Source: JAHEFT01 sp963766195 (GTDB taxonomy: Bacteria > Pseudomonadota > Gammaproteobacteria > Xanthomonadales > SZUA-36). From it: DNA of 64,000 nucleotides. Location of the stretch: NCBI GenBank assembly GCA_963766195.1, contig CAVXYY010000018.1, positions 1 to 64,000 of the forward strand, read 5' to 3'. This document shows, one piece after another, positions 18,500-27,784 of the stretch. Under the pieces are notes generated by a model that was given only the letters and a program-made list of their open reading frames with translations, had not been told where the DNA came from and ran no database searches. The number at the start of each line of letters is the position of its first letter. The first letter of the stretch is position 1. The translations under genes were made by a program, and so were the position numbers.

Positions 18500-19764
18500 T
18501 GTTTTTCGTGAGGCGCCTTCAATCTGACTGGGCAAGCTGGCTGGCTGTTGCCTTCATCGCACTGCTGCCCTTCGCCAGGCTGTATGAAATACCCTTGTCC
18601 ATTTTTGCTGTTTCGCTGGCATTTTTGGCCAGGTCACCGGAAAAACGGGTTCTGATTCGTTCCGCCTCTGCATTCGTTTTACCGCTGTTTCTTTGTTACT
18701 GGATACCGGTATTTCTTTCCAGTTTCGACTCGATAGACGCCCAGGGAAGCTGGATACACACCCTGGCTTCGCTGCGCTTTCTCGCAGCCGCCCTGGCGAT
18801 GTCCCTGCTGCTCAACACGCCATCCGCGCGGGAGCGCGTGCTGCGCTGGACCGCATACCTGCTGTTGTTCTGGGCGGCGGATGCGTTCATCCAGCTATAT
18901 ATAGGCCATGACGTTTTCGGAATTGCGATGCACCCTGACCGGCTCAATGCCTTGTTCATCAAGAGATACCAGTTTTTCGGACCAACGCTGGCCATGTTGT
19001 CGCCGCTGGTGTTGGAGCACGCCCGGCGCCAGTGGCCCCCGTGGGCCTGGGCGTTTTCTTTTGCGCTGATCCTTGGCGCCGTCATGATTGCCGGCATGCG
19101 TGCCGGCTGGCTGACCATGGCGCTGGTGCTTGGCACCTACATGGCGCTGATGGCAAAAAGGGAGAACCGCGAGCTGCGCCGGACGATTTTCACGATCCCG
19201 GCCCTGGCTGTGATCGTACTGGCGATCAGCTACTTTTCTTCGCCGCTGTTCCAGCAGCGCATTGATACCGCCCAAGCTTTCCTGACGGGCTCGGAAATCT
19301 CGATCGACGCTTCCTCCATGGAACGGGTACCGATTTTCAAAGCGGCGCTGAAGATGTACCGGGAACACCCGGTCAACGGGGTTGGCATCAGGGCATTTCC
19401 GAAGGCTTACATGGATTACGCCGAACCCGACGATGTTCACATCATGAAGTCCGGGGGCGTATCAGGCGCGAAACACGCCCATAATATCTTGCTGGAAGTC
19501 ATGGCCGACACCGGCACGATCGGCCTGATCGGCTTGCTGGCTGCCCTCGTTTTCCTGGTTTATCACTACCGGAAAACCTCACCGGTCGAGCGCCGTGAAG
19601 CCTTTCCTTTCGCGCTGGCGCTGGTGTTGATCCTGTTCCCGCTCAATTCACATTTCGCCATTTATGGAATCTACACCACGTCCCTGATCTGGTTCCTGGT
19701 CGGCCTTTGGGGTGCCTCGCTGCGCCTGGAAGGCGGCGCGCCGGGGTCTGTAAAGTCCGGGTGA
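18496..19764 (+). CDS. O-antigen ligase family membrane protein
   Basis: Wzy/WaaL-like membrane protein of 422 residues with about ten hydrophobic segments. A large periplasmic loop holds RVPIFKAALKMYREHPVNGV and GAKHAHNILLEVMADTGTIG, the PF04932 hallmark with the catalytic His in the HAHN motif. It probably attaches O-antigen to lipid A-core. The neighbours, a glycosyltransferase and waaA, support LPS assembly, though a polymerase role is possible. Confidence 0.83.
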   Translation: MMFFVRRLQSDWASWLAVAFIALLPFARLYEIPLSIFAVSLAFLARSPEKRVLIRSASAFVLPLFLCYWIPVFLSSFDSIDAQGSWIHTLASLRFLAAALAMSLLLNTPSARERVLRWTAYLLLFWAADAFIQLYIGHDVFGIAMHPDRLNALFIKRYQFFGPTLAMLSPLVLEHARRQWPPWAWAFSFALILGAVMIAGMRAGWLTMALVLGTYMALMAKRENRELRRTIFTIPALAVIVLAISYFSSPLFQQRIDTAQAFLTGSEISIDASSMERVPIFKAALKMYREHPVNGVGIRAFPKAYMDYAEPDDVHIMKSGGVSGAKHAHNILLEVMADTGTIGLIGLLAALVFLVYHYRKTSPVERREAFPFALALVLILFPLNSHFAIYGIYTTSLIWFLVGLWGASLRLEGGAPGSVKSG

Positions 19765-19770
19765 AATGCT

Positions 19771-19848
19771 TTACATCAGGGATCTGAGAATGGCCGCCGT
19801 AATCAGCGCAACGGTCAGGATAAAAAATAACCGGATGACTTTTTTCAC
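19771..19848 (-). CDS. Possible 25-residue membrane peptide
   Basis: GTG start with a GGGGAAAG sequence upstream. The product (VKKVIRLFFILTVALITAAI then LRSLM) is a basic N-terminus followed by one hydrophobic helix. It lies between the O-antigen ligase (convergent) and waaA (divergent). It is too short for statistics and could be chance. Confidence 0.35.
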   Translation of the reverse strand: MKKVIRLFFILTVALITAAILRSLM

Positions 19849-19946
19849 GTGTTCTTTCCCCGCCTGTATCTAGGTGTCACCCGGCGGATTCATTGTCGCT
19901 GTTGCGGGGCACCGATCCAAGCGCCGGTGATATACTCGAGACCCAG

Positions 19947-21225
19947 ATGCGCAAGTATTATTCCCTCCTGGTCTACCTGGCGACACCGTTGGTGCTTTTG
20001 TACCTGGCGTTATCGCGGGCTGCGCGACCGGGATTACCTGAAACGATGGCCGGAGCGCTTCGCTTTTTTTGACGCGCCGAATCGGCCGGGGCGATCGTCG
20101 TGCATGCCGCTTCGATGGGCGAGGTAAATGCCGCCAGCGCCCCTGGTCAGGAAACTTGGAGCACTGTTTCCAACTACTCCCCTGTGCGTGACCACCATCA
20201 CGCCGACCGGCTCGGACCGTGTCCGTGCGCTTTTTGCGGAAGGAGTCAGCCACGTGTATGCGCCACTGGACCTGCCCGGGGCCGTGCGGCGTTTTTTTGA
20301 CCGCGTCAAGCCGCGTTTGCTGATCATCGTGGAGACCGAAATCTGGCCCAATCTCTACCACGAGGCGCATTCGCGCGGGATTCCCATCATCATGGTAAAT
20401 GCCCGTATTTCCGAACATTCGATCGGGTCGTACCTGCGCTTCAGACGATTGACCGCCGAGGCGCTTGGCAAGGTTTCCGTCGTCGCGGCACAAAGCGAAC
20501 AGGACGCGGCGCGAATGATTGAAATCGGCGCGGAAAAAGACCGGGTGACGCGTTACCGGCAACCTGAAATTCGATGTCAACCTGCCGCCCGGACTGCTGG
20601 AAGAGGGCGACTCCCTGCGCCTGGCCTGGGGCACGGACCGGCCGGTATTGACGGCCGGCAGCACCCACGAGGGTGACGAAGGGCCTGTAATGGAAGCCTT
20701 CAAAGGCGTTCTGGAGGCATTTCCGACGGCACTGCTGGTCTTGGTTCCGCGCCATCCGGAACGTTTCGGGCGTGCGGCACAACTGGCGCGATCAGCCGGC
20801 CTGCGGGTCTCCTTGCACAGCGAGAATCCCGATTGCCGCACGGAACGCAGTGCCTTGTCGTTGATTCGATGGGGGTCTTGCTGCAGTACTACGCCGCCTG
20901 TGACGTCGCCTTCGTCGGCGGCAGCATGACCGCCACTCGGCGGTCAGAACATGCTGGAACCGGCCGCCCTGGGCAAACCGGTGATGGTTGGCCCGCATAC
21001 GTTCAATTTCAGTGACATCCTGCAGCAACTGCTTGAAGTCCGGGGCGCGCTGCAAATTCAGGATGCGCAGGAACTCGAAGATCGGCGGTTTGCCGTTTGT
21101 TTGGTGAGCCGCAACTCCGCGACCGGATGGGCCATGCCGGGCTGGATCTGGTCAACAGCGGCCAGGGTGCGCTGCAGCGCACCCTGGACCTGATCACGAA
21201 CCGGGTTACTGCAAAAGCTGGTTGA
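19947..21225 (+). CDS. waaA: 3-deoxy-D-manno-octulosonic acid (Kdo) transferase, several frameshifts
   Basis: Transfers Kdo to lipid A at the inner membrane. The N-terminal anchor begins MRKYYSLLVYLATPLVLLYL, then RWPERFAFF, GAIVVHAASMGEVNAA (acceptor site), TTITPTGSDRVRALF, ETEIWPNLYHEAHSRGIPII and FVGGSM, NMLEPAALGKPVMVGPHTFN, all diagnostic of WaaA. At least five indels (near 20010, 20137, 20562, 20860 and 20935, plus one near 21100) move it between frames. Since WaaA is normally essential, sequencing error is the likelier cause. The 3' end overlaps tolC. The pcm-tolC-waaA neighbourhood is conserved in many gammaproteobacteria. Confidence 0.8.
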
Positions 21226-22564
21226 CGACCTGCAGGTCTTCGGCCGACAGCAGTCCCGCCACGCGTTTCAGCCTCAGGTGGTTGATGATGTAGGCATGCC
21301 GCGCAATCGAGTTATCGCGCTTTGCCTGGTACTTTCTCTGCTCGGAGATCAACACGTCCACGATGGTCCTGGTGCCGACCTCGAACCCTGCCTGCGTAGC
21401 CTCCAGCGCGCTTTCGGCGGAAACGATGGCCTGTTCAAACGCCTGGACTTCCTGGATGCCGGCCAGCACGGCACGGTACGTGTTCTGCGCCTGGCGCACG
21501 ACACCCCGTTGCACGTCATCGAGGTCCTGCCCGGTGGCGTCGAGATAATACCGCGCCTGGCGGGTCTGGGCGGTGACCCTTCCGCCCTCGTAAATCGGGA
21601 TGTCGAGAACGATCCGGGCCTGTGCATCGTCAGCCTGCAGGCTGGAATTGAACTCCTGGAGATTTCCGTTTTCGTCAAAATTCCGATAGACGTACTTGTT
21701 GTTCTTGAACTGGTCGTAGCTGGCGATCAGGTCCAGCGTCGGGTAGTGGCCGGAACGCGCCAGGCGCATATTGGCCTCCGCGACATCGACGGCGGCACGG
21801 CTCGAAAGGACCGCCGGGTTGCTTTGCAGCGCCATGTCCACCCAGGCCTGGGCGTTGTCGGGGTCCGGCTCGACCAGCGGCAGCACTTCCTGCAACACGT
21901 CGTATTCTTCGAAGTATTCGCCGGTCAGTTCCGTCAGCGCTTCTTTCGCATCCGCCAGGTTGTTGCGGGCGACAATCGCCCTGGCCCGGGCGGTATCGTA
22001 ACTCGCCTTTGCCTCGTGTACGTCCGTCACCGCGGTCAGGCCGACTTCGAAACGTTGTTCGGCCTGCTCATACTGGCGCTTGAAAGCCTTTTCTTCGGCT
22101 TCGGCAAAGGTCACGCCGTCAATCAGCGTCAGCACCCGGAAATAGTCTTCTGAAACGCGGATCAGGAAGTCCTGGTAAGCTACCTGGTACAGGGCATCCG
22201 CCTGGGAAATCTGACCGCGAGCCACGTCCAGAGATTCATAGTTGGCCTGGCGGTAGAGGCTCTGGCGCAACTGTGCGCCGTAGTTTCTGTTGCTGACGTC
22301 GGCATCGGGTATATCGATATCCGGCACCTTGGTCTTGCTTGTGCCCCAGGTCCAGGACCCGCTGGCGCCGATTTGCGGCAACAGGTTGGCGCGCGCGATG
22401 TTCTTGTTTTCGCCGACGGCCTCGCGACGATACTCAGCCGCCCTCAGTCGCGGGTCGTTTTTTGCTGCAAGATCGTGAACTCCCACCAGGTCCACGGCCA
22501 TGACCGGGGAGGAGAGCATAAGCCCCGCGCTGACCAGGCAAAGCAGTTTCAGATTATTCGACAT
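21206..22564 (-). CDS. tolC: TolC-family outer-membrane efflux channel
   Basis: 452 residues with signal peptide (1-23, ending SSPVMA). Two repeated coiled-coil/strand halves, each with the OEP pattern (RFEVGLTAVTDVHEAKASYD near residue 180 and GFEVGTRTIVDVLISEQRKY near residue 405). It forms the trimeric exit duct for type I secretion and RND or ABC pumps. No frameshift. It is downstream of pcm on the same strand and converges with waaA with a 20-base overlap. Confidence 0.9.
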   Translation of the reverse strand: MSNNLKLLCLVSAGLMLSSPVMAVDLVGVHDLAAKNDPRLRAAEYRREAVGENKNIARANLLPQIGASGSWTWGTSKTKVPDIDIPDADVSNRNYGAQLRQSLYRQANYESLDVARGQISQADALYQVAYQDFLIRVSEDYFRVLTLIDGVTFAEAEEKAFKRQYEQAEQRFEVGLTAVTDVHEAKASYDTARARAIVARNNLADAKEALTELTGEYFEEYDVLQEVLPLVEPDPDNAQAWVDMALQSNPAVLSSRAAVDVAEANMRLARSGHYPTLDLIASYDQFKNNKYVYRNFDENGNLQEFNSSLQADDAQARIVLDIPIYEGGRVTAQTRQARYYLDATGQDLDDVQRGVVRQAQNTYRAVLAGIQEVQAFEQAIVSAESALEATQAGFEVGTRTIVDVLISEQRKYQAKRDNSIARHAYIINHLRLKRVAGLLSAEDLQVVNQLLQ

Positions 22565-22581
22565 ACATGACTCCAGATAAA

Positions 22582-23236
22582 TCAGAACTCAAACACCGGC
22601 GGCGGCTCGGAATTGACCAGCCTCGGAAGGTCTGTCTCAAAAAGACTCTCTTCCGTCCAATTTGTTACATCCTGCCGCGTCAGCAGCTTCGCTTCCATCG
22701 CCGGGGAATCCCCGGTAATAACGAACAGACGGCCGCCGGGATTGACCCAGCCTTTGAATTGTTCGGGACAGCAGGGTATGGATCCGGTCACAACGACGAC
22801 ATCGTGAGCCTGTTCGGGCTGCCACCCGGACATCACATCCCCCACGAACAGCTCCACGTTGGTAATCTGCTTGTCCCGCAGCTTCAGGGCCGCTTCCGAA
22901 TGAAGCTCCTCGAACACTTCGACACTGACAACATGCTCTGGCCAGAGCGGCCAGGCATGCGGTGACAAAGCCGCTGCCCGTTCCGATTTCCAGCACGGTA
23001 TCATCTTCGTCAAGGTCGAGGGCCTGGAGCATACGAGCCTCAATCTTAGGCCGCATCATGACCTGACCACAAGCCAGCGGCACCGCGATGTCGGCAAAGG
23101 CCAGCTTGCGGTAACGCACGGGAACAAAGTCCTCGCGGTGAATGGTTTCAAGGAGCGATAAAACACGGCTGTCCAGCACTTCCCATGGCCGTATCTGTTG
23201 TTCCACCATGTTAAAGCGCGCTTGATCAAAGTTCAT
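22582..23236 (-). CDS. pcm: Protein-L-isoaspartate O-methyltransferase, one frameshift
   Basis: Repairs damaged aspartyl residues using SAM. The N-terminus NFDQARFNMVEQQIRPWEVL is that of the proteobacterial Pcm paralog found next to tolC, followed by the SAM motif VLEIGTGSGFVTACLAALA. One extra base near 22955 breaks the frame; the C-terminal half (VVSVEVFEELHSEAALKLRD, then NPGGRLFVITG) is intact. About 217 residues. Translation probably starts at ATG 23236. Confidence 0.83.
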
Positions 23237-23368
23237 TTTCACGTCCCGGCTCTCGGCCTTTTGTCAATTATTGCCAAACAGCCAAGGTTAAGCTTTCAAT
23301 GACAATGCTTCAAGCGAAAGAGTGCGCATTCATGACGCAGTAATTAAGTGCCATTAGTCACAGCAGGG

Positions 23369-23383
23369 TTGTTGCACCAACAA
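23369..23383. promoter_or_regulatory. Short palindrome upstream of the ECF sigma gene
   Basis: TTGTTGCACCAACAA is a perfect inverted repeat with a 3-base centre, 90 bases before the sigma-factor start, in the 236-base divergent region between pcm and the sigma gene. It could be an operator. No other structure is evident in this gap. Confidence 0.25.
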
Positions 23384-23472
23384 GTGAGCTCAGGCTATTG
23401 TTCCGGGTCATTCAACAGCATTGGTTTTTTTGAGCGCCGTTATTTTGCAAGCAATTTACGAAAATTCCGGTC

Positions 23473-24000
23473 ATGAAGACTGAAGCCGCCCGTCAAGCCA
23501 AATTTCATCGGCTTGCCGAAGCCTATGGCACCGATCTGTATCGGTACGCCATGTGGATTTGTGGCAATGACGCACTGGCGAAGGACCTGGTCCAGGAAAC
23601 CTACCTGAGGGCCTGGAAGGCGCTGGACTCGTTAAATGACATGAAAGCGGCGAAAAGCTGGCTGATCACCATCTTGCGCCGGGAATACGCAAGGACGTTT
23701 GAACGCAAAGTGCCCCAGTTTACCGATGTTGAAAACGTCGTGGTCGTGGAAGACCGTGAGCTGGAGCCGGAAGACCGGTTGGAAATCCGGCAATTGCGCA
23801 CAGCCATCCTGAAACTGGCGGCAAAGTACCGGGAACCCCTGCTGATGCAGGTGGTGCTGGGCTACAGTTGCGAGGAAATCGCCGAGGCGCTGGAAATCAG
23901 CAAAAGCGCCGTTATGACACAGCTGTTCCGGGCACGGGAACAATTGAAAGCGAGTCTGCAAAAAGACGGAGTGACAGGTAATGTCCATGAACTTTTCTGA
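23473..24000 (+). CDS. ECF (RpoE-like) RNA polymerase sigma factor
   Basis: Sigma-70 family, 175 residues. Region 2 is DLYRYAMWICGNDALAKDLV then QETYLRAWKALDSL (core binding and -10 recognition); region 4 is YREPLLMQVVLGYSCEEIAE with an HTH ending SKSAVMTQLFRAREQL. It overlaps the following DUF3379 gene by 20 bases, so that protein is the likely anti-sigma partner. The signal is unknown. Confidence 0.87.
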   Translation: MKTEAARQAKFHRLAEAYGTDLYRYAMWICGNDALAKDLVQETYLRAWKALDSLNDMKAAKSWLITILRREYARTFERKVPQFTDVENVVVVEDRELEPEDRLEIRQLRTAILKLAAKYREPLLMQVVLGYSCEEIAEALEISKSAVMTQLFRAREQLKASLQKDGVTGNVHELF

Positions 24001-24694
24001 GTTCAAACTTTTGCTGGGCGCCGACCCCCGTAGCCGGGAGCCGGAGTTTCAGCGTGCCCGTCACTCTTCACCTGAATTTGAAGCGGCCGCCAGTGAGGCG
24101 GATCGGTTCGAAGCCGGGCTTGAACGCGCCACGCTGGTTCCGGCGCCCGATGAATTGCTCGAACACATTTTGACGATCAGCCAACAACCCCACGCGTCGG
24201 CCAGACGCCGGAACTGGCTGCCGATGGCGCTGGCAGCCAGTTTATTGCTGACGGCAGGTGCCGCCGGGTGGATGTGGAATTTGAACCGGGGCTGGACTTC
24301 GGTTGAAGAATACGTGGTCGACCATTACCGCCATGACGGTGACCTGGTGTCCGGCGAGATCAGCATCGACCAGGTGCAGTCGCTTTTCGCCGGGCTGGAT
24401 ATGCAGGCGACGCCGGCCCTGGCCAGTATTGTTGGCGTGATCAAATACTGTCCCACCCCTGACGGTAAAGGCATTCACATGATTTTGAATACCGGGAACG
24501 GCCCGGTCACGGTCATCTACATGCCCGGGACCCGGGTTGCCGACCGGGAAATGCTGGCTTTTGACCATGTTGAAGTAATGCTGGTTGAACTTCAAACCGG
24601 CTCAGCTGCAATCATCGGACCGGATAAACAGAGCGTTTCCGGGCTTTACTCTTTCGTCCAGGAATCCATCATTCCCTATCCCGGTAATTCCTGA
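23981..24694 (+). CDS. DUF3379-family protein, probable anti-sigma partner
   Basis: 237 residues. The N-terminal cytosolic part (FSEFKLLLGADPRSREPEFQ) is typical of DUF3379 proteins encoded after ECF sigma factors. A membrane segment lies at about 74-93 (MALAASLLLTAGAAGWMW), then a periplasmic domain with an exposed Cys (IKYCPTPDGKG). The layout (cytosolic sigma-binding head, one membrane span, sensor domain) fits an anti-sigma factor, but this is inferred from gene order. Confidence 0.75.
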   Translation: MSMNFSEFKLLLGADPRSREPEFQRARHSSPEFEAAASEADRFEAGLERATLVPAPDELLEHILTISQQPHASARRRNWLPMALAASLLLTAGAAGWMWNLNRGWTSVEEYVVDHYRHDGDLVSGEISIDQVQSLFAGLDMQATPALASIVGVIKYCPTPDGKGIHMILNTGNGPVTVIYMPGTRVADREMLAFDHVEVMLVELQTGSAAIIGPDKQSVSGLYSFVQESIIPYPGNS

Positions 24695-24738
24695 CCGGGG
24701 ATCAAGCATTACTCGCGGCCTTCTGGTATGTTTGAGAC

Positions 24739-25740
24739 ATGATTAATCAACTTTCCCTGAAAAATCGCAGCTTGTGGATTGGCATCCCGTCAACCCTGGT
24801 GCTGGTTTGCCTGGTGATGATGTTTTTTCTCAATTATGAACCGCCCCAGTTCAACCCGGTGTCCGTTGCTACCCTCCACGCACAGGAACACCACCACAAG
24901 GTCGTGCCCGGTTACACCACCACCGCCAGCCTGATAGAAACGGTGAATATCTTGCTGCACAAACGCGGCGGGTACATGTCCAATGACATCATGCCGCCAT
25001 GGGTTTTCCTGGATAACGTACCAAACTGGGAGTTTGGCGTTCTGACCCAGGTGCGGGATCTTGCCAGGGCGCTGAGAAACGACCTCAGCCGCTCGCAGAC
25101 CCAGTCCACGGAAGATATCGACCTGTCCGAGGCTGAGCCGCTGTTCAATTATGACAATGAACGCTGGTTTCCGCCGGATACCGAGGGGCGCTACAGAAAG
25201 GCAAACGAGGCCCTGGAGCGGTACTTGACAAAGCTTTCGTCGCCGGAAAACCCGGAGGCGCAGTTTTACGCCCGGGCCGATAACCTGGTGGATTGGCTGG
25301 CCATTGTAGAGAAACGCCTGGGGTCTTTGTCACAACGCTTGTCTGCCAGCGTGGGCCAGGTTCGATTGAACACCGATCTTTCCGGTGATGCCGAAGCCCG
25401 GCAGTCGACCGCCACTGCGGATATCGTGATGGTAAAAACGCCGTGGACAGAGATTGATAACGTTTTTTACGAGTCGCGGGGCACGGCATGGGCGCTGGTT
25501 AATTTCCTGCACGCCATGGAACTGGACTTTGAAGACGTTCTGCGAAAAAAGAATGCGACCGTCAGCTTCAGACAGATCATCCGGGAGCTCGAATCGACCC
25601 AGGAACCCTTGCGCAGCCCGATGGTTCTGAACGGCAGCCAGTTTGGCCTGTTTGCCAATCATTCATTGATCATGGCCAACTATATAGCCCGGGCAAACGC
25701 AGCCATCATCGACCTGAGATCGCTATTGCAGGAGGGCTAG
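24739..25740 (+). CDS. DUF2333-family membrane-anchored protein
   Basis: 333 residues with one N-terminal membrane segment (about 13-32) and a soluble periplasmic domain. Motifs GYTTTASLIETVNILLHKRG, GYMSNDIMPPWVFLDNVPNW and FYESRGTAWALVNFLHAMEL match the DUF2333 family found in many gammaproteobacteria. Function unknown. The last two bases of its stop codon form the start of a palindromic element. Confidence 0.78.
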   Translation: MINQLSLKNRSLWIGIPSTLVLVCLVMMFFLNYEPPQFNPVSVATLHAQEHHHKVVPGYTTTASLIETVNILLHKRGGYMSNDIMPPWVFLDNVPNWEFGVLTQVRDLARALRNDLSRSQTQSTEDIDLSEAEPLFNYDNERWFPPDTEGRYRKANEALERYLTKLSSPENPEAQFYARADNLVDWLAIVEKRLGSLSQRLSASVGQVRLNTDLSGDAEARQSTATADIVMVKTPWTEIDNVFYESRGTAWALVNFLHAMELDFEDVLRKKNATVSFRQIIRELESTQEPLRSPMVLNGSQFGLFANHSLIMANYIARANAAIIDLRSLLQEG

Positions 25741-25902
25741 TGGCCTGTAACAGTCAAATCGAAAGCATCTCACTCGGCCTGTTGGCGGCTGGCTTGGTCT
25801 TCACTGGGCCGATAGCTATGGCTATCAACCTCGCTCCAGACCTGCGTCAGCCACCACCATTCCTTCGCGATCTCTCTTCCCCTTTGACTGTTACAGGCCA
25901 CT
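25739..25902. mobile_element. Small MITE-like element with 20-base terminal inverted repeats
   Basis: AGTGGCCTGTAACAGTCAAA (25739-25758) is repeated exactly in inverse orientation at 25883-25902. The 164-base unit has a central hairpin (GATAGC/GCTATC near 25811-25826) and no coding capacity. It begins inside the stop codon of the DUF2333 gene and ends six bases before the next gene. It differs in sequence from the element in the pst operon. Confidence 0.65.
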
Positions 25903-25908
25903 GTTGAC

Positions 25909-26106
25909 ATGAATTACAGGATTGCATTTTTCTTGATGGCTTTTTGTTTGTCTTCCTGCGCGACCGATTCCATCGAAAATCGCCAACATGGCCAACAACT
26001 TCTTTGCCATGACGGTAAAAAAACCCTGACGGTCTCAAATGCCGACAGCTTCGTTCATCTCCAGCACGGTGATACGGTCGGCCCGTGTCCCTCGGGCGGT
26101 AACTGA
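25909..26106 (+). CDS. Small lipoprotein with CH...HGDTVGPC motif
   Basis: 65 residues. Lipoprotein signal peptide with lipobox LSSCA, then CHDGKKTLTVSNADSFVHLQ and HGDTVGPC. The CHxGK-TLTV...HLxHGDxxGxC pattern is a short domain seen in many exported proteins, possibly disulfide- or metal-stabilised; its function is unknown. It lies six bases before the amidase gene, probably the same transcript. Confidence 0.65.
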   Translation: MNYRIAFFLMAFCLSSCATDSIENRQHGQQLLCHDGKKTLTVSNADSFVHLQHGDTVGPCPSGGN

Positions 26107-26112
26107 ACGGAT

Positions 26113-26721
26113 TTGCGCGCCGTGGACGGCCTGAATATCGTTGACAATCCTCTTCCCTACATAGCGAACCTGGACACCCGGCGGGTGGAAATCATCGACC
26201 TGGTCGTTATCCATTGCACCGAACTGCCCGACCTGGCCACCGCGCGTGACTATGGCCGGAAAATTCACTACCAGGACAGCCGTACCGGAAATTCCGGGCA
26301 TTTCTACATAGAACGAAATGGTACTATCGAACAATGGGTGCCGGCTGACCGGGTGGCCCATCATGTGCGTGGTTTCAACCCGCGCAGTATCGGCATCGAA
26401 CTGGTCAACAGCGGCCGTTTTCCCGACTGGCTCGACTCCCGGAAACAGGTGATGACCGAACCCTACCCCTACCGGCAAATCGAAAGCCTGATCGGACTGC
26501 TCTTACACCTGGACAACGCGCTTGGGAACCTGGAATGGATAGCCGGGCACGAAGACCTGGACTTGATGAACGCCCCGGCTACTGACGACCCGGCACAGCA
26601 GGTTCGTCGCAAACTGGATCCCGGGCCGCTTTTTCCGTGGACTAAAATTCTCGCAGAAATCCGGCTGAAGCGAATGTTTTCAGCGACAGCGCCCGGATCT
26701 GTGCCGGAATATGAATCCTAA
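26113..26721 (+). CDS. N-acetylmuramoyl-L-alanine amidase (AmpD-like)
   Basis: Amidase_2 zinc hydrolase of about 202 residues that cleaves the amide bond between N-acetylmuramic acid and the peptide. Motifs are VIHCTELPDL (zinc His), NSGHFYIERNGTIEQWVPAD, AHHVRGFNPRSIGIELVNSG and a C-terminal GHEDLD...RKLDPGPLFPW with the last ligand. The start is TTG at 26113, because no ATG precedes the conserved N-terminus. No signal peptide is visible, so a cytosolic recycling role is likely. The 3' end overlaps the DUF2845 gene by four bases on the other strand. Confidence 0.8.
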   Translation: MRAVDGLNIVDNPLPYIANLDTRRVEIIDLVVIHCTELPDLATARDYGRKIHYQDSRTGNSGHFYIERNGTIEQWVPADRVAHHVRGFNPRSIGIELVNSGRFPDWLDSRKQVMTEPYPYRQIESLIGLLLHLDNALGNLEWIAGHEDLDLMNAPATDDPAQQVRRKLDPGPLFPWTKILAEIRLKRMFSATAPGSVPEYES

Positions 26722-27041
26722 CGGCGCCCGACCTGCACAGCGGCCACCTTTCCCTTGTGAATCAATACGATGTGCTCCAGGCTTCGGGAGCTTTTTTTGT
26801 AATACCAGTGCTCGACGCTCGTCTCTTTGGAAACTCCATTGACCCGCAGAGTTTCTTTGCCTCTATCCTTTACCCGGGGTTCTCCGCAGGCCCGGACCAG
26901 TTCGCCGGCGGAATCGCCGACGCTGATCAGGTTCCTGCCGCAACGAAAGCTGTCCGCCATCAGTTCATGGCCAAGTGACATCAAAAGGCAAAGCAGCATG
27001 ATCGGTTTTCGCGGCAACGGAAGCATATACCGATTCTGCAA
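26718..27041 (-). CDS. DUF2845-family exported protein
   Basis: 107 residues with an N-terminal basic region and hydrophobic signal (about 14-29, ending MADS). The mature part, SFRCGRNLISVGDSAGELVR then ACGEPRVKD, is the DUF2845 hallmark with two conserved cysteines that could form a disulfide; HWYYKKSSRSLEHIVLI and GKVAAVQVG follow. Function unknown. The exact start is uncertain because two further ATGs lie downstream. Confidence 0.75.
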   Translation of the reverse strand: MQNRYMLPLPRKPIMLLCLLMSLGHELMADSFRCGRNLISVGDSAGELVRACGEPRVKDRGKETLRVNGVSKETSVEHWYYKKSSRSLEHIVLIHKGKVAAVQVGRR

Positions 27042-27089
27042 GCGAGCCGAAAAATGCGGCAGAGGTTATCGTCCTGGAAATTGTAGGAA

Positions 27090-27773
27090 TTATTCTCCGA
27101 AACGGTAGCCCAAACCGTACACCGACTGGATCATGTCTTCGTCCCCGGAAACCGCTGCCAGCTTTTTACGAAGATTCTTCACGTGCGTGTCAACCGCCCT
27201 GTCACTGACCACCCGGTAATCGGTATACATGGCGTTCATGAGCTGATCCCGCGAAAATACCCGGCCGGAAACCGCGGATAAGGTTTTCAGCAAGGCAAAT
27301 TCCACCGGGGTAAGCCCAAGGTCCTTCCCGTTGAGTCGGGCCGTGAACTTCAGGTCATCAATTTCCAGCCCGGGATGCCGGCCGCCTTCCGGTTTGCACT
27401 CCGTTCTACGCAATACCGCTTTGACCCGCGCAACAACCTCCCGGGGTGAAAACGGTTTGCAAATATAATCATCAGCACCCAGTTCGAGGCCCAATAACCG
27501 ATCAATTTCATCCACCCTTGCAGTCACCATGATGATCGGCACGTCGCTTTGTCTGCGCAATAACTTGCAAACCTCGATGCCGTCCATGCCGGGTAGCATC
27601 AGGTCAAGCAGGACCAGGTCGGGTTTTTCGGCCTGGAAAGCCGTCAATACGGCGTCTCCGCGGTCAACAACACGGGTGAGAAAACCACCCATTGTGCGCA
27701 GGTAGTCCGCCAGCAGGGCGGCTATTTTGGGTTCATCCTCGACGATCAGAATGTTTTTTTCCGTGCCGGACAT
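27090..27773 (-). CDS. OmpR-family response regulator (BaeR-like)
   Basis: 227 residues. The receiver domain has ILIVEDEPKIAALLADYLRT, the phospho-acceptor Asp in LVLLDLMLPGMDGIEVC, and the conserved Lys in YICKPFSPREV. The DNA-binding winged helix is LGLTPVEFALLKTLS...VDTHVKNLRKKL. ATG 27773 is chosen over a TTG at 27788. It lies directly after the histidine kinase gene, so kinase and regulator form one unit. Envelope stress is the likely signal by similarity to BaeSR. Confidence 0.85.
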   Translation of the reverse strand: MSGTEKNILIVEDEPKIAALLADYLRTMGGFLTRVVDRGDAVLTAFQAEKPDLVLLDLMLPGMDGIEVCKLLRRQSDVPIIMVTARVDEIDRLLGLELGADDYICKPFSPREVVARVKAVLRRTECKPEGGRHPGLEIDDLKFTARLNGKDLGLTPVEFALLKTLSAVSGRVFSRDQLMNAMYTDYRVVSDRAVDTHVKNLRKKLAAVSGDEDMIQSVYGLGYRFGE

Positions 27774-27784
27774 TTTTTCACCCT

